From NCBI GenBank assembly GCA_018240785.1, contig JAFEFC010000041.1:1-64000 (forward strand): a stretch of DNA of 64,000 bases, written 5' to 3'. The notes beneath the pieces are model-generated. The model was not told the DNA's origin. It saw nothing but the letters and a program-made list of their open reading frames with translations, and did not search any database. The stretch's first letter is position 1; each line of letters starts with the position of its first letter. This DNA is from Pseudomonadota bacterium (GTDB taxonomy: Bacteria > Pseudomonadota > Gammaproteobacteria > Burkholderiales > Rhodocyclaceae). Below are positions 43,217 to 54,329 of the stretch, piece by piece. Position numbers and translations under genes: made by a program.

Positions 43217-44089
43217 TCAGCCGAGGTTGGCCTGCAGCCAGCTCAACAGCCGTTGCCAGCCGTCCGCCGCTTCGGTCGGGCGGTAGCTGGGCCGATAGTC
43301 GGCGTTGAAGGCGTGCGGTGCGTCGGGATAGACGACGATCTCGCTGTGGCTGCCGGCCTTGGCCAGCGCCGCGCGCATCGCCTCGACGTCCTTCAGCGGA
43401 ATGCCCTGGTCCTGGCCACCGTAGAGGCCCAGCACCGGCGCGTGCAGGCGGGCGGCGATGTCGACCGGATGGCGTGGCGTCATGTTGGTGGGGGCGCCGT
43501 CGAGCTTGCCGTACCAGGCGACGGCGGCCTTCAGCCGCGGGTTGTGGGCGGCGTACAGCCAGGTGATGCGCCCGCCCCAGCAGAAGCCGGTGATGGCGAG
43601 CTTGTCGGGATCGCCGCCCTTTTCCGGCGCCCAGGCGGCGCAGGCGTCGAGGTCCGCCATGACCTGCGCGTCGGGTACGCGCGACACGATGTTGTCGAGT
43701 ATGGCCGCGACGGAGTCGGTTTTCGACGGATCGCCGACACGGAAGTACAGCTCCGGTGCGATCGCCAGGTAGCCCGCCTTGGCCAGGCGCCGGCAGAGGT
43801 CTCGGATGTGCTCGTGCACGCCGAAGATTTCCTGTACCACGAGCACGGTCGGCCGCCGCGCGCCGCCTGCGGGCCGCGCGAAATACACCGGCAGATTGCC
43901 GCCAGCGACGCCGATTGCCGCGTCACCGACCTCCAGTCCTTCGCTGTCGGTGGTGATGACGGTCTGTGCGTGCACCGGCTGCACGGCCAGCGCGAAACCG
44001 GCGGCGGCGATGGCAGTGACGAAGCTGCGGCGATCCATGGGTGCTGAAGGAAGCAGGCTGTCGATGTCGGACTGGGGCAGGATCTTCAT
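43217..44089 (-). CDS. Dienelactone hydrolase family protein, probably exported by Tat
   Basis: 290 residues. The N-terminus has [20 protein letters not shown], a twin-arginine-like signal ahead of a hydrophobic run and VHA cleavage site. The core is an alpha/beta hydrolase of the dienelactone type: [20 protein letters not shown], the nucleophile GFCWGGR with Cys, GGQDQGIPL with Asp, and [11 protein letters not shown] with His. The family hydrolyses dienelactones and related esters. A periplasmic location would be unusual for aromatic catabolism, so the natural substrate is open. It faces the peroxidase-related gene across a 216-bp divergent region. Confidence 0.88.
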   Translation of the reverse strand: MKILPQSDIDSLLPSAPMDRRSFVTAIAAAGFALAVQPVHAQTVITTDSEGLEVGDAAIGVAGGNLPVYFARPAGGARRPTVLVVQEIFGVHEHIRDLCRRLAKAGYLAIAPELYFRVGDPSKTDSVAAILDNIVSRVPDAQVMADLDACAAWAPEKGGDPDKLAITGFCWGGRITWLYAAHNPRLKAAVAWYGKLDGAPTNMTPRHPVDIAARLHAPVLGLYGGQDQGIPLKDVEAMRAALAKAGSHSEIVVYPDAPHAFNADYRPSYRPTEAADGWQRLLSWLQANLG

Positions 44090-44305
44090 GCGAGTCTCGC
44101 TGGAGTTGGGTTCCACAGGGGGAGGGGGGGCACACGGCAGGCACAGGGGAGACAACAGTCTAAATCTTCCTTTGCCGCTGCGGCGCGGGCCATGCGCAGG
44201 TTTCGCGCCTGGCGCTGCGATTGCACGGAACGCGCCGGCATGGTGTATTCGGGCAGCACGGTCCGTGCACGGATCGTCGCCCCAAGACATTGACAGGAGA
44301 CCCTC

Positions 44306-44887
44306 ATGACCGAGCGCGCCATCAGCCGCTTTGCCCTGCCTTCCCTCGACTCGCTGGCGCAGGACATGCGCGAGCGCATCCTCGCGGTGCAGGAAAAGGC
44401 GGGCTTCGTGCCCAACATCTTCCTTGCGCTGGCGCACCGGCCGGCCGAGTTCCGCGCCTTCTTCGACTATCACGACGCCCTGATGGAAAAGGACGTCGGC
44501 CTCACCAAGGCCGAGCGCGAGATGATCGTGGTCGCCACCTCGGGCGCCAACAACTGCCTGTACTGCGTGGTGGCGCACGGCGCCATCCTGCGCATCCGCG
44601 CGAAGAACCCGCGGCTGGCCGATCAGCTCGCCACCAACCACCGCAAGGCGGAGATCACGCCGCGGCAGCGCGCGATGCTCGACTACGCGATGAAGGTGGC
44701 GCTGCGCGCGCAGGAGATCGGCGACGAGGATCATGCCGCGCTGCGTGCGCACGGCTTCGACGACGACGCGATCTGGGACATCGGCGCGATCGCCGCCTTC
44801 TTCGGCATGAGCAACCGCATCGTCAATTTCGCCAGCATCGCGCCCAATGACGAGTTCTACCTGATGGGCCGCCTGCCCAAGGCCTGA
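44306..44887 (+). CDS. Carboxymuconolactone decarboxylase/AhpD-like peroxidase-related protein
   Basis: 193 residues, all helical. The AhpD-type motif is [13 protein letters not shown], with CxxC and the following His. The surrounding [18 protein letters not shown] and [14 protein letters not shown] fit the peroxidase-related subfamily. It may reduce a peroxide with its Cys pair. A ribosome site ACAGGAG precedes the ATG at 44306. It stops one base before the next gene, so both are probably co-transcribed. Confidence 0.87.
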   Translation: MTERAISRFALPSLDSLAQDMRERILAVQEKAGFVPNIFLALAHRPAEFRAFFDYHDALMEKDVGLTKAEREMIVVATSGANNCLYCVVAHGAILRIRAKNPRLADQLATNHRKAEITPRQRAMLDYAMKVALRAQEIGDEDHAALRAHGFDDDAIWDIGAIAAFFGMSNRIVNFASIAPNDEFYLMGRLPKA

Positions 44888-44888
44888 G

Positions 44889-47696
44889 ATGCTGGCCATG
44901 AACGTGGAACAGCCCGACGGCATCGAGGCGCAGGTGCTGCGCCTCGTCGGCGACCTGCTGGCGGAATTGCGCGCCGGGCGGCCGCTGGCGGTGCAACTGG
45001 ACAGCCATCTGGAGCGCGACCTCGGGCTCGACAGCCTGGCGCGCGTCGAGCTCCTCGCGCGCATCGAGCGTGGCGCCGGGGTCAGGCTGCCGTCCGACAC
45101 GCTCGCTCGCGCCGAGACGCCGCGCATGCTCGCGCAGGCCTTGCGCGAGGCGCATCCCGGCGCGGCCGTCGCGGACCTCGCGCGCGTTGCGGCGGCGCCC
45201 TCGGCCGAGCATGTCGATGCCCCCGCCATGGCTGCCACGCTGGTCGAGGTGCTGCAGTGGCATGCAAGGCGCTGGCCGCAGCGCGTGCATGTCCGCCTGG
45301 TGCACGACGATGCCGAGGTGGCGACGCTGAGCTACGGCGAACTGCTGCAAGCCGGCCTGCGCATGGCCGCCGGCCTGCGCCACGCCGGCGTGCAGCCCGG
45401 CGACGCGGTGGCGATCATGCTGCCGACCGGGCTGGAGTTCTTCACCAGCTTCTATGGCGCGCTGCTGGCGGGCGGCGTGCCGGTGCCGATGTATCCGCCG
45501 ACACGGCCGTCGCAACTGGAAGACCACCTGCGGCGCCAGGCCGGCATCGTCGCAAGCTGCGCTGCGCCGGTGCTGGTGACGGTGGAGGAGGCGCGCCTGT
45601 TGGCGCGGGTGCTGCGCGCGCAGGTGCCCGCGTTGCGCCATGTCGTCACGCCGCAATCACTGCAGGCCGGCGATGTGGCACCGAGCGCGCCGGCGCCTGC
45701 AGCCGCGAGCGAGCTCGCGCTGCTGCAATACACCTCGGGCAGCACCGGCAACCCCAAGGGCGTGATGCTCACCCACGCCAACCTGCTGGCCAACATCCGC
45801 GCCTGGAGCGGTGCGATCGAGGTTGCGCATGATGACGTGTGCGTGAGCTGGCTGCCGCTCTATCACGACATGGGCCTCATCGGCACCTGGCTGGGCAGCC
45901 TGTACAACGGCAATCCGCTGGTGCTGATGTCGCCGCTGGATTTCCTCGCGCGCCCTGCCAACTGGCTGCGCGCGATCCATCGTTACCGCGGTACGGTCAC
46001 CGCCGCACCCAATTTCGCCTTCGAGCTGGTGGTGCGCCATGTCGCCGCGGCCGATCTCGCCGGGCTGGACCTGTCGTGCTGGCGGCTGGCGGTCAATGGC
46101 GCCGAACCGGTGAGCCCCGACACGCTCGAGCGCTTCTGCGCCCATCTGGCGCCGGCGGGGTTCCGGCGCGAGGCGATGACGCCGCTCTACGGCCTGGCGG
46201 AGAACGCCGTCGGCCTCACTGTCCCGGTGCTCGGGCGCGGGCCGCTGATCGACCGGGTGCAGCGCGACGTCTTCCTGCGTCGCGGCCAGGCGCTGCCGGC
46301 GGCAGAAGACGGCGCCATGCGTTTCGTCGGCAGCGGCCGGCCCTTGCCCGGGCATGCGTTGCGCATCGTCGACGCCGCGGGCAAGGCGCTGCCCGAGCGG
46401 CAGGTGGGGCGCATCGAGTTCCAGGGACCGTCGGCCACTGCGGGCTACTACCGCAACGCGGAGGAGACCGCGCGCCTGCTCGACGGCGACTGGCGCGATA
46501 CCGGCGATCTCGGCTACCTGGCCGACGGCGAGCTGTTCGTCACCGGCCGCGTCAAGGACATGATCATCCGCGGCGGGCGCAACCTCTACCCTTACGAGCT
46601 GGAAGAGGCGATCGGTGCCCTGCCGGGTGTGCGCCGTGGCTGCGTCGCGGTGTTCGGTGCGAGCGACCCGGCGACGGCGAGCGAGCGGCTGGTGGCGGTG
46701 GTGGAGACGCGCGAGGAACTGCCAGACTCACGCGGCGAGCTGGTGCGCGCGGTGGAGGCGCTGGCGCTGGAGCGCCTCGGCCTGCCGCTGGATGAAGTGG
46801 TGCTGGCGCCGCCGCACAGCGTGTTGAAGACCTCCAGCGGCAAGATTCGGCGTGCGGCCACGCGCGACCTGTATCTCGCCGGCGCGCTCGGCAGCCGGCA
46901 CGGCGTGCGCGTCCAGGTGCTGCGCCTGGCGGCGGCCGGCATCGCGGCGCAGGGGCGACGCCTGCTGGCGCAGTGCGGCGCGCTGGCCTGGGCCGCCTGG
47001 GCGTGGACGATGCTGCTGGTGCTGGCGGCGCCGGTGTGGCTGGTGGTGTCGGCCTTGCAGCGGCCGGCGGCGGGCTGGCGCATCGCGCGGCGCGCGGCGC
47101 GCATCTATGCGCGGCTGATCGGCGTGCGGCTGGAGGTCAGCGGGGCGGAAAACCTGCCGGCGCACGCGCCTTGCGTGCTGGCCGCAAACCACGCGAGCTA
47201 TGTGGATGGCCTGGTGGCGGTCGCCGCGCTGGCGCGGCCTTTCGTGTTCGTCGCCAAGCGCGAACTGAGCGCGCACGCGATCGCCGGCCCCTTCCTGCGC
47301 GGGATCGGCGCCGCCTTCGTCGAGCGCTTCTCGCTGCCCGACAGCGTGGAAGGCGCGCGCGAGCTGGCCGCGCGCGCGGCGGCCGGCGAGTCGCTGTTCT
47401 TCTTTCCCGAGGGCACCTTCACCCGGCGCGCAGGCCTGCGCGAGTTTCGCCTCGGTGCCTTCCTGACGGCGGCCCAGGCGGGGCTCGCGGTGGTGCCGGT
47501 GGCGATCCGCGGTACCCGCAGCATCCTGCCGGACGAAACCTGGCGGCCGCAGCGGGCGCCGGTCGTGCTGTACATTGCCGCACCGCTGCAGGCGCAGGGC
47601 GCCGACTGGGCAGCGGCGGTCGCGCTGCGCGACGCGGTGCGCGCGCAGATCCTGGCCCGCTGCGCGGAGCCCGACCTGGCGGCGCTCCCTGAATGA
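44889..47696 (+). CDS. Fused acyl carrier, fatty acyl-AMP ligase-like and PlsC-type acyltransferase
   Basis: 935 residues; a second ATG at 44898 is possible. Residues 8-85 are an acyl carrier domain with phosphopantetheine Ser49 in [11 protein letters not shown]. Residues 115-670 are an adenylating domain of the FAAL type: [20 protein letters not shown] (about 277-296), [47 protein letters not shown] hydrophobic hinge ([20 protein letters not shown]) leads to residues 740-930, a PlsC acyltransferase with NHASYVDG (His768-x4-Asp773) and [10 protein letters not shown]. It could load a fatty acid onto its own carrier and transfer it to a lysolipid, in the manner of Aas but with a reversed order. 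Confidence 0.88.
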   Translation: MLAMNVEQPDGIEAQVLRLVGDLLAELRAGRPLAVQLDSHLERDLGLDSLARVELLARIERGAGVRLPSDTLARAETPRMLAQALREAHPGAAVADLARVAAAPSAEHVDAPAMAATLVEVLQWHARRWPQRVHVRLVHDDAEVATLSYGELLQAGLRMAAGLRHAGVQPGDAVAIMLPTGLEFFTSFYGALLAGGVPVPMYPPTRPSQLEDHLRRQAGIVASCAAPVLVTVEEARLLARVLRAQVPALRHVVTPQSLQAGDVAPSAPAPAAASELALLQYTSGSTGNPKGVMLTHANLLANIRAWSGAIEVAHDDVCVSWLPLYHDMGLIGTWLGSLYNGNPLVLMSPLDFLARPANWLRAIHRYRGTVTAAPNFAFELVVRHVAAADLAGLDLSCWRLAVNGAEPVSPDTLERFCAHLAPAGFRREAMTPLYGLAENAVGLTVPVLGRGPLIDRVQRDVFLRRGQALPAAEDGAMRFVGSGRPLPGHALRIVDAAGKALPERQVGRIEFQGPSATAGYYRNAEETARLLDGDWRDTGDLGYLADGELFVTGRVKDMIIRGGRNLYPYELEEAIGALPGVRRGCVAVFGASDPATASERLVAVVETREELPDSRGELVRAVEALALERLGLPLDEVVLAPPHSVLKTSSGKIRRAATRDLYLAGALGSRHGVRVQVLRLAAAGIAAQGRRLLAQCGALAWAAWAWTMLLVLAAPVWLVVSALQRPAAGWRIARRAARIYARLIGVRLEVSGAENLPAHAPCVLAANHASYVDGLVAVAALARPFVFVAKRELSAHAIAGPFLRGIGAAFVERFSLPDSVEGARELAARAAAGESLFFFPEGTFTRRAGLREFRLGAFLTAAQAGLAVVPVAIRGTRSILPDETWRPQRAPVVLYIAAPLQAQGADWAAAVALRDAVRAQILARCAEPDLAALPE

Positions 47697-47715
47697 TGAT
47701 CATTCTCCGACGCCA

Positions 47716-47721
47716 TATAAT
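47716..47721 (+). promoter_or_regulatory. Candidate -10 box of the GGDEF-EAL gene
   Basis: TATAAT stands in a locally AT-rich stretch just 20 bp after the fused ligase gene and 50 bp before the next ATG. The -35 position (near 47693-47698) is poor, so an activator or read-through may be involved. Confidence 0.4.
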
Positions 47722-47770
47722 TTGACGAGCAGTTCCGTCTTCATTCATCCGCCGACGAGGTCCGCATCTG

Positions 47771-50743
47771 ATGGAAGCCACCATGCGTGTGCTGTGTGTA
47801 GGGGACAGCTCCGCCGAGGCCGAGCGGATACGGCGCGCGTTCGAGCACCATGCAGCGGGTATCGACGCGGGCCTCGAGTTCGCCTGGGCGCCGACCCTCG
47901 AGCAGGCGCGGCGCTGCGTCGAGGACGCGCCGGGTGCGGACCTGCTGCTGCTGCGCCTTCGCGCGGGCGACGATGCGGGTCTGGCGTTCGTTTCTGAGCT
48001 GCGGGCCGGCTCGCTTGCGCTGACCATCGTGGCGCTCACCGACGCCGGCGATGCGCAGGTCGCCGCAGCGGCGCTGGCGGCCGGCGCCGATGATTACCTG
48101 GGCCGGCATGACGACTATGTCGACGAAATCCCGGCGCTGCTGCACAAGATGCAGCGCCGGATCGCGCTGCGGAGCGAGGGGCGTGCGCTGCGCGCGGCGG
48201 CGGAGCGGCTGTCGCGGCTGGTGATGGCGAGCCCCTCCATCCTCTACAGTCTGAGGCTCGACGGCGACAGTGTCTCCTCCGTCTGGATCAGCGAGAACAT
48301 CACGCGCCTCACCGGTTTCTCCGTGCAGGAGGCGCAGGCGCCCGGCTGGTGGCAGCGGCAACTCGATCCGCGGGACCGGGAGGTGTGCACCGACTGGCAG
48401 CGCCGGCTTTTCGACGCCGGCGTGCTGTTGCAGGAATACCGCTTCCGCTGCAAGGACGGACGCACGATCTGGCTGCACGACGAGCTGCATCTGCTGCGCA
48501 CCGCCGACGGGCAGGCGCGCGAGGCGGTCGGGTCATGGACCGACATGACGCTGCACAAGCAGCACGAGCTGCTGCGCGCAGCGCGCGCCGACATGCTCGA
48601 CCAGGTCATCGCGGCGCGGCCGCTGGGCGAGATCCTGCACGGCGTTGCCGTGTCACTGGAGTCAATCGCGCCGCAGATGCATGTATCGGTGCTGCTGCTC
48701 GACGGCAAGACGCGCCGCCTCGAAGTCGCTGCGGCGCCCAGCCTGCCGGCGTTCTACAACGCCGCGGTGCACGGGCTGGAGATCGGCGAGGGGCAGGGCT
48801 CCTGCGGCACGGCCGCGGCGCGCGGCGAGACCGTGGTCGTCGAGGACGTGCAGACGCATCCCTACTGGGAGCAGTACCGGTCGATCGCGCGCGAGGCCAG
48901 CCTGCGCGCGTGCTGGTCGGTGCCGTTCAAGGATGCCGACGGGAACGTGCTCGGCACTTTTGCCGCCTATTTCGCCGAACCACGCGCGCCGGAAGGCGAG
49001 GAGCTCGAGCTGGTGCAGGAGTTCGCCCGCATCACCGGCCTGGCCGTGCAGAAGGTGCGCGCCGAAACCGCCTTGCGGCAGTCGTCGGCGGTGTTCGAGA
49101 GCACGCGCGACGGTGTCGTCATCACCACGCTCGAGCCGCGCATCATCGCCGCCAACCCGGCTTACAGCGAGATCACCGGCTACATCCACGACGAGGTCCT
49201 GGGCCGCAACCCGAATTTCGTGAAGTCGGGCCGTCATGGCCGGCAGTTCTATCAGTCGATGTGGGAGAGCCTGACGACGCTCGGCTACTGGCAGGGCGAA
49301 GTCTGGAACCGGCGCAAGAACGGCGAGATTTACCCGCAGTGGCTGAGCATCGGCACCGTGCGCGATGAGCGCGGGCAGGCGACCCACTATGTGGGCGTGA
49401 TGACCGATCTGACCCAGCTCAGGCGCTCGGAGCAGCAGCTCGAGCGCCTGTCGCACTACGATCCGCTGACCGACCTGCCCAACCGGCTGCTGCTGCAATC
49501 CCGCCTGGAGCATGCCATCGAGCAGGCGCGGCGCCATCACGAACGCGCCGCGGTGCTGTTCGTCGATCTCGACCGCTTCAAGAACGTCAATGACAGCTTC
49601 GGCCACCCCGCGGGCGACGAATTGTTGCGCGCGATCGCGGTGCGCCTGCGCGGCGGCCTGCGCAACGAGGACACCCTGGCGCGCGCAGGCGGCGACGAGT
49701 TCATCGTCGTGCTGGAGAACCTGCAATCGCCCGACGTTGCGGCGAGTGTCGCGCAGAAGCTGATTCGCCTCGTGCAGCAGCCCTTCGTGCTGTCGAGCGG
49801 GCAGGAGGTGATCGTCAGCGCCAGTGTCGGCGTGGCGCTCTACCCGGATGACGGCGAGACCGTCACCGAGCTCAACCAGCATGCGGACGTGGCGCTCTAC
49901 CAGGCCAAGGAGATGGGGCGCGGCACGTTCTGCTTCCATTCCGCCGCGCTGACGCGCCGCGTCAATGATCACCTGCAGCTCGAGATGCGCCTGCGGCGTG
50001 CCCTTGAGCGCGGCGAGCTGAGGCTGCACTACCAGCCCCTGATCGGCCTGCTGCCGGGCGGGCCGATTCGTGCCGAGGCCTTGCTGCGCTGGCAGCCGCC
50101 CGACGAGGACGTGGTGCCGCCGGCGCGCTTCATCCCGCTGGCCGAGGAAACGGGGCTCATCGTGCCGATCGGCGACTGGGTGCTGCGCGAAGCCTGCCGC
50201 CAGGCCAGGGCGTGGGTCGATGCCGGTCTGAACTTCGGCGGAGTCTCGGTGAACCTGTCCACGCGACAGTTCCGCCAGGCCGGCATCGTCGAGGAAGTCG
50301 CCGATGTGCTGGCAAGCTCGGGCCTGCCGGCGCACTACCTCGAGCTCGAGATCACCGAATCGGCGCTGATGGAAGGTGTCGAGCAGGCGGTGGAAACGCT
50401 GGATGCACTGCGCAGGCTGGGTGTCAGCCTGGCTGTCGACGACTTCGGCACGGGCTACTCGTCGCTCGCCTACCTCAAGCGCCTGCCGCTCGACAAGCTG
50501 AAGATAGACCAGGGTTTCGTGCGTGGCTTGCCGCACGACGCCAACGACCAGGCGATCGTCACCGCCACCATCGCCCTGGCGCGCAGCCTGGGATTCTCGA
50601 CCGTGGCCGAAGGCGTCGAGAGCGAGGAGCAGCTCGACATGCTGCGAGCGCTGGGCTGCGCGGCTTATCAGGGCTTCCTGTTCAGCCGTCCCCTGTCGTC
50701 GGAGGAGTTCTCGCAACAGCCCTGGCTGCGCACCGCCACATGA
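47771..50743 (+). CDS. Multidomain c-di-GMP protein: degenerate REC-PAS-GAF-PAS-GGDEF-EAL
   Basis: 990 residues, no membrane segment. Residues 5-125 form a receiver-like domain in which the phospho-Asp position ([11 protein letters not shown]) and the conserved Lys (DDYLGRHD) are replaced by Arg. A PAS domain (150-260), a GAF domain (280-430, with [20 protein letters not shown]) and a second PAS (440-560) follow. GGDEF is intact at 640-644. The EAL domain starts with EALLRW (769) and keeps the [20 protein letters not shown] and KIDQGFV motifs, so it may be an active phosphodiesterase. The protein probably tunes c-di-GMP, which often controls matrix and surface secretion. Confidence 0.93.
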   Translation: MEATMRVLCVGDSSAEAERIRRAFEHHAAGIDAGLEFAWAPTLEQARRCVEDAPGADLLLLRLRAGDDAGLAFVSELRAGSLALTIVALTDAGDAQVAAAALAAGADDYLGRHDDYVDEIPALLHKMQRRIALRSEGRALRAAAERLSRLVMASPSILYSLRLDGDSVSSVWISENITRLTGFSVQEAQAPGWWQRQLDPRDREVCTDWQRRLFDAGVLLQEYRFRCKDGRTIWLHDELHLLRTADGQAREAVGSWTDMTLHKQHELLRAARADMLDQVIAARPLGEILHGVAVSLESIAPQMHVSVLLLDGKTRRLEVAAAPSLPAFYNAAVHGLEIGEGQGSCGTAAARGETVVVEDVQTHPYWEQYRSIAREASLRACWSVPFKDADGNVLGTFAAYFAEPRAPEGEELELVQEFARITGLAVQKVRAETALRQSSAVFESTRDGVVITTLEPRIIAANPAYSEITGYIHDEVLGRNPNFVKSGRHGRQFYQSMWESLTTLGYWQGEVWNRRKNGEIYPQWLSIGTVRDERGQATHYVGVMTDLTQLRRSEQQLERLSHYDPLTDLPNRLLLQSRLEHAIEQARRHHERAAVLFVDLDRFKNVNDSFGHPAGDELLRAIAVRLRGGLRNEDTLARAGGDEFIVVLENLQSPDVAASVAQKLIRLVQQPFVLSSGQEVIVSASVGVALYPDDGETVTELNQHADVALYQAKEMGRGTFCFHSAALTRRVNDHLQLEMRLRRALERGELRLHYQPLIGLLPGGPIRAEALLRWQPPDEDVVPPARFIPLAEETGLIVPIGDWVLREACRQARAWVDAGLNFGGVSVNLSTRQFRQAGIVEEVADVLASSGLPAHYLELEITESALMEGVEQAVETLDALRRLGVSLAVDDFGTGYSSLAYLKRLPLDKLKIDQGFVRGLPHDANDQAIVTATIALARSLGFSTVAEGVESEEQLDMLRALGCAAYQGFLFSRPLSSEEFSQQPWLRTAT

Positions 50744-50754
50744 ATCGCCGCGCT

Positions 50755-50783
50755 GGCGACCCCCGCGGGGGCGGGGGATCGCC
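50755..50783. terminator. Hairpin between convergent GGDEF-EAL and dehydrogenase genes
   Basis: A 12-bp stem (GGCGACCCCCGC, 50755-50766, with 50771-50783) has one bulged A and a GGGG loop. It lies 11 bp after both stop codons. It lacks a strong U-run, so it may stall rather than release polymerase. Confidence 0.55.
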
Positions 50784-50794
50784 ACGGCGCGGAA

Positions 50795-52231
50795 TCAAAC
50801 GTTGGCGATCGAGATCGCGCGCGTGTTGAGGTAGGCCTCGAGCGCTTCCGGGCCGCCTTCGCTGCCATAGCCCGAATCCTTCAGGCCACCGAAGGGCATT
50901 TCCGCCGAGGGCAGCGCCGGCTGGTTCACCCACAGCATGCCCACTTCCACGCGCTGCGACAGCAGATGCGCGTGCTTCAGCGAACGCGTGTAGGCGTAGC
51001 CCGCCAGGCCGTAGGACAGGCGGTTGGCTTCGGCGATGGCCTCGTCCATGGTGTTGAAGCGGCGCACTGCGGCAACGGGGCCGAACGGCTCGTCGTTGAA
51101 CACCCTGGCGTCCAGCGGCACATCGGTCAGCACCGTCGGCGCGAAGAAGTTGCCCGTGCTGCCCAGGCGTTCGCCGCCGGCCGCGACGGTGGCGCCACGC
51201 TGCACCGCGTCCTGCAGGAAGTCGGCCATCGCGGTGACGCGGCGCGGATTGGCCAGCGGTCCCATCTGCGTGCCGCTGGCAAGGCCGTCGCCTACTTTCA
51301 GCGAGGCTGCGTGGCGGGCGAGTGCGGCAGCGAACTCGTCATGCACGCTCTCGTGCACCAGGAAGCGGGTGGGCGCGATGCAGACCTGGCCGGCATTGCG
51401 GAACTTCGCCGCGCCGGCGGCCTTCACCGCCAGTTCGATGTCGGCATCGTCGCACACGATCACCGGCGCATGGCCGCCGAGCTCCATCGTCACCCGCTTC
51501 ATGTGCTGGCCGGCGATCGCCGCGAGCTGCTTGCCCACCACGGTGGAGCCGGTGAAGGTGACCTTGCGGATCACCGGATGCGGGATCAGGTAGGAAGAGA
51601 TCTCGGCCGGATTGCCGAACACCAGGCCCACCGCGCCGGCCGGCACGCCGGCATCGACGAAGGCGCGGATCAGCGCGGCCGGCGCCGCCGGCGTCTCCTC
51701 CGCGGCCTTCACCAGGATCGAGCAGCCGGTGGCGAGCGCGGCGGAGGCCTTGCGCACCACCTGGTTGATCGGGAAGTTCCACGGCGTGAACGCGGCGACC
51801 GGCCCGACCGGATCCTTCAGCACCATCTGGCGGGTGGTGAGGTTGCGCGACGGCACGATGCGGCCATACACGCGCATGCCCTCGTCGGCGAACCAGTCGA
51901 TGATGTCGGCGGCAGCCAGCGTCTCGATGCGCGCCTCGACCAGGGGTTTGCCCTGTTCCTGGGTGAGCAGCGCGGCGATGGTGTCGGCGCGCTCGCGCAT
52001 CAGCCCGGCGGCGCGACGCAGGATCTTCTGCCGCTCCAGCGCCGGCACGTCGCGCCAGGTCTCGAAACCCTTCTGTGCGGCGGCGAGTGCGCGGTCGAGG
52101 TCGGCGAGGCCGGCATGGGCGACGCGGCCGATCTCGGCACCGGTGGCCGGGTTATGCACCGGCAGGGTGCGTCCGTCCGCGGCGTCCTGCCATTGTCCAT
52201 CGATCAGCAACTGGGTGTTCGGGTAAGTCAT
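50795..52231 (-). CDS. gabD: NAD(P)-dependent succinate-semialdehyde dehydrogenase-type aldehyde dehydrogenase
   Basis: 478 residues from the ATG at 52231, ten bases after GGAG. Catalytic Glu is in [11 protein letters not shown] and the nucleophile Cys in [25 protein letters not shown], the cofactor motif [13 protein letters not shown], and the C-terminal [17 protein letters not shown] are typical of the GabD branch. It oxidises a semialdehyde or other aldehyde to the acid. Succinate semialdehyde is the best guess from family, but a related substrate such as glutarate semialdehyde is possible. No gabT or transporter is adjacent. Confidence 0.85.
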   Translation of the reverse strand: MTYPNTQLLIDGQWQDAADGRTLPVHNPATGAEIGRVAHAGLADLDRALAAAQKGFETWRDVPALERQKILRRAAGLMRERADTIAALLTQEQGKPLVEARIETLAAADIIDWFADEGMRVYGRIVPSRNLTTRQMVLKDPVGPVAAFTPWNFPINQVVRKASAALATGCSILVKAAEETPAAPAALIRAFVDAGVPAGAVGLVFGNPAEISSYLIPHPVIRKVTFTGSTVVGKQLAAIAGQHMKRVTMELGGHAPVIVCDDADIELAVKAAGAAKFRNAGQVCIAPTRFLVHESVHDEFAAALARHAASLKVGDGLASGTQMGPLANPRRVTAMADFLQDAVQRGATVAAGGERLGSTGNFFAPTVLTDVPLDARVFNDEPFGPVAAVRRFNTMDEAIAEANRLSYGLAGYAYTRSLKHAHLLSQRVEVGMLWVNQPALPSAEMPFGGLKDSGYGSEGGPEALEAYLNTRAISIANV

Positions 52232-52336
52232 GGGATGCGTGCTCCGGTGAGGCATGAGGAAATGTCGATTTTCCGCCAGCCGGTGTGCCATGGTCCAGCC
52301 CTGTCGTCGCCTGTTGCGGGCTGCGGGGGGCGCAGT

Positions 52337-53551
52337 TCAGCGTCGGTCCTGGCGCAGGTGCAAGACGAGCAGCCCGGCCAGCGCTGCGCCTGCCAGCACT
52401 GCGCCGCCGAGAAAGGTCGCCCGCGAGCCGAGTGCGTCCCACAGCGCACCGGCGAGCACGCTCGCCGCCAGCAAGGCCAGGCCGCCGACGAGATTGAACA
52501 GGCCGAAGGCCGTCCCGCGCAGCGTGACCGGGGCGGTGTCGGCCACCAGGGCGGCGAGCAGCCCCTGGGTCATGCCCATGTGCAGGCCCCACAACACGAC
52601 GCCGAGGGCCAGCCCGGCAAGGCCATCGACCCAGGCGAGGGCGAGATCCGCCGCGACCAGCACGGCGAACCCGAGGCCGAGCAGCAGGCCGCGGTCAATG
52701 CGGTCGGCGAGCACGCCCATTGGATACGACGACAGCGAGTACACCACGTTCATCGCCACCAGCACCGCCGGGATCCATGCCAGCGCCAGGCCGAGCTCCT
52801 GCGCGCGCAGCACCAGGAAGGCCTCGCTGAAGCGGGCCAGCGTGAATACGGCCGATACCGCGACGACGGCCCAGTAGGCAGGAGGCAGTCGCGCCAGCTC
52901 GGCACGCGACAGCGGCTGGCGGATGTGTGGCAGGCCTGCCGGCCGCGGGACGTCGTGCACCGCGAATACGATCAGGGCGAAAGCGCCGCAGGCGGGCAGC
53001 ACCGCTGCCCAGAAGACGAGGGGAATGTCGTCGCCGCTCCACGCCATCAACGCCATCGCCAGCAGCGGGCCGATGAAGGCGCCGGCCGTGTCGAGCGACT
53101 GGCGCAGGCCGAACGCCGCGCCGCGCAGCGCCGGAGGCGCAAGATCGGCGATCAGTGCGTCACGCGGCGCACCGCGGATGCCCTTGCCGATGCGGTCGAC
53201 GAAGCGCGCCGCAACCACCCAGCCCACCGAACCGGCGAGGGGAAACACCGGCTTGGTGCAGGCGGCGAGGCCGTAACCGATCGCCGCAAGCAGCTTGCGC
53301 CGCCCGAGCCGGTCCGACAGCGCGCCGGAAAAGACCTTGGTGATGGAAGCGGTGGCTTCGGCCACGCCCTCGATGATGCCGACGGTCATCGTCGACGCGC
53401 CCAGGACAGTGACCAGATACACCGGAAGCAGCGCATGGATCATCTCCGAGGAGATGTCCATCAGCATGGAGACGAAACCCAGCGCCCAGATTCCGGCAGG
53501 CAGGCGCGGGCGCCGAGGGCGGGTGGCCGTCATGTCGTGATCTTCGTCCAT
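52337..53551 (-). CDS. MFS transporter
   Basis: 404 residues; an ATG at 53533 is an alternative start. Twelve hydrophobic helices are spaced as in the major facilitator superfamily. The loop 2-3 motif A is GALSDRLGRRKLL, and the matching C-half motif is GVLADRIDRGLLLG. FVDRIGKGIRGAPRDALIAD is characteristic of a group of uncharacterised MFS proteins. The substrate cannot be told. It is 105 bp upstream of gabD on the same strand, possibly in the same unit, and 51 bp downstream of infA. Confidence 0.87.
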   Translation of the reverse strand: MDEDHDMTATRPRRPRLPAGIWALGFVSMLMDISSEMIHALLPVYLVTVLGASTMTVGIIEGVAEATASITKVFSGALSDRLGRRKLLAAIGYGLAACTKPVFPLAGSVGWVVAARFVDRIGKGIRGAPRDALIADLAPPALRGAAFGLRQSLDTAGAFIGPLLAMALMAWSGDDIPLVFWAAVLPACGAFALIVFAVHDVPRPAGLPHIRQPLSRAELARLPPAYWAVVAVSAVFTLARFSEAFLVLRAQELGLALAWIPAVLVAMNVVYSLSSYPMGVLADRIDRGLLLGLGFAVLVAADLALAWVDGLAGLALGVVLWGLHMGMTQGLLAALVADTAPVTLRGTAFGLFNLVGGLALLAASVLAGALWDALGSRATFLGGAVLAGAALAGLLVLHLRQDRR

Positions 53552-53602
53552 GATGGGAGCGCTTGCCGCCGACGCCCCCGGGCCCTTCGCCCTGCGGGAT
53601 CG

Positions 53603-53872
53603 TCAGCGGCGGCGCTGATGCACCGGCGCCGAGGCGGCGCTCGCCGGACGCCCCGGCAGGTGGCGGAAGGTGATGCGGCCCTTGGTCAGATCGTAGGGCG
53701 ACATCTCGAGCGACACGTTGTCACCGGCGATGATGCGGATGTGATTCTTCTTGAGCTTGCCACCCGCGTAGGCGATCAGGTTGTGACCGTTGTCGAGGGT
53801 GACGCGGTAGCGGCCGTCCGGCAGCACTTCGGTGACGGCGCCATGCATTTCGATGAGTTCTTCCTTGGCCAT
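53603..53872 (-). CDS. infA: Translation initiation factor IF-1 (paralogue with C-terminal extension)
   Basis: 89 residues from the ATG at 53872, with AAGGAG eight bases upstream. The S1-like OB fold is clear: [62 protein letters not shown]-1 is normally 72 residues. Here a tail of about 15 residues ([17 protein letters not shown]) extends it. It stands alone, not in a ribosomal operon, so it is probably the second IF-1 copy common in betaproteobacteria. The 310 bp upstream to the terminator at 54183 hold no gene that I can support. Confidence 0.92.
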   Translation of the reverse strand: MAKEELIEMHGAVTEVLPDGRYRVTLDNGHNLIAYAGGKLKKNHIRIIAGDNVSLEMSPYDLTKGRITFRHLPGRPASAASAPVHQRRR

Positions 53873-54182
53873 GTTCGGGCTCCTTGTCATTGTGCCCGGG
53901 CGTCACCGGAGTGCGGCGAGGGTCGGGCTGGCCTGTTTCCGCCAGGACAGGTCATGGTCCAGCCGCTGCCCGTCGCGGGTGGCGTCGGGCGTGGTCTGGC
54001 CGGGTCGGCGCGGTAATCGGCGGGCCGGGCGATTGAACGCTGCGATGGCGTGGCTGCACAAAAAAGACGGCAGCCACGAGCGAAGCGCACGAATCAGGGT
54101 AGGCGCGTCGCATGACAGCCGGTCGCGGGCGGATGCCGGCGGACCGGTACGGGCCAGGGCCACAGTGAGGGCCTGGCATTCC

Positions 54183-54214
54183 AAAACAAAATAGCCGGCG
54201 CGAAGCCCGGCTAT
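54183..54214 (-). terminator. Rho-independent terminator of the ferredoxin gene
   Basis: On the minus strand ATAGCCGG pairs with CCGGCTAT (54207-54214 and 54191-54198) around a GC-rich loop, followed by TTTGTTTT. It lies about 115 bp after the ferredoxin stop. Confidence 0.75.
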
Positions 54215-54329
54215 CTCCTCGGATGTTCTTGTGAGCGCTGCCGCTGTGGCACGGAACGCTGGTGCGGCTGATCCGGAATGCCTGTTCCGGAACCACGGGC
54301 CGCACTGGGTTTGTTTCACATCATACGTT

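Noticed and set aside
53832..54194. Plus-strand open frame opposite and upstream of infA
   Set aside because: It is partly antisense to infA, lacks a ribosome site and a recognisable domain, and crosses the ferredoxin terminator.
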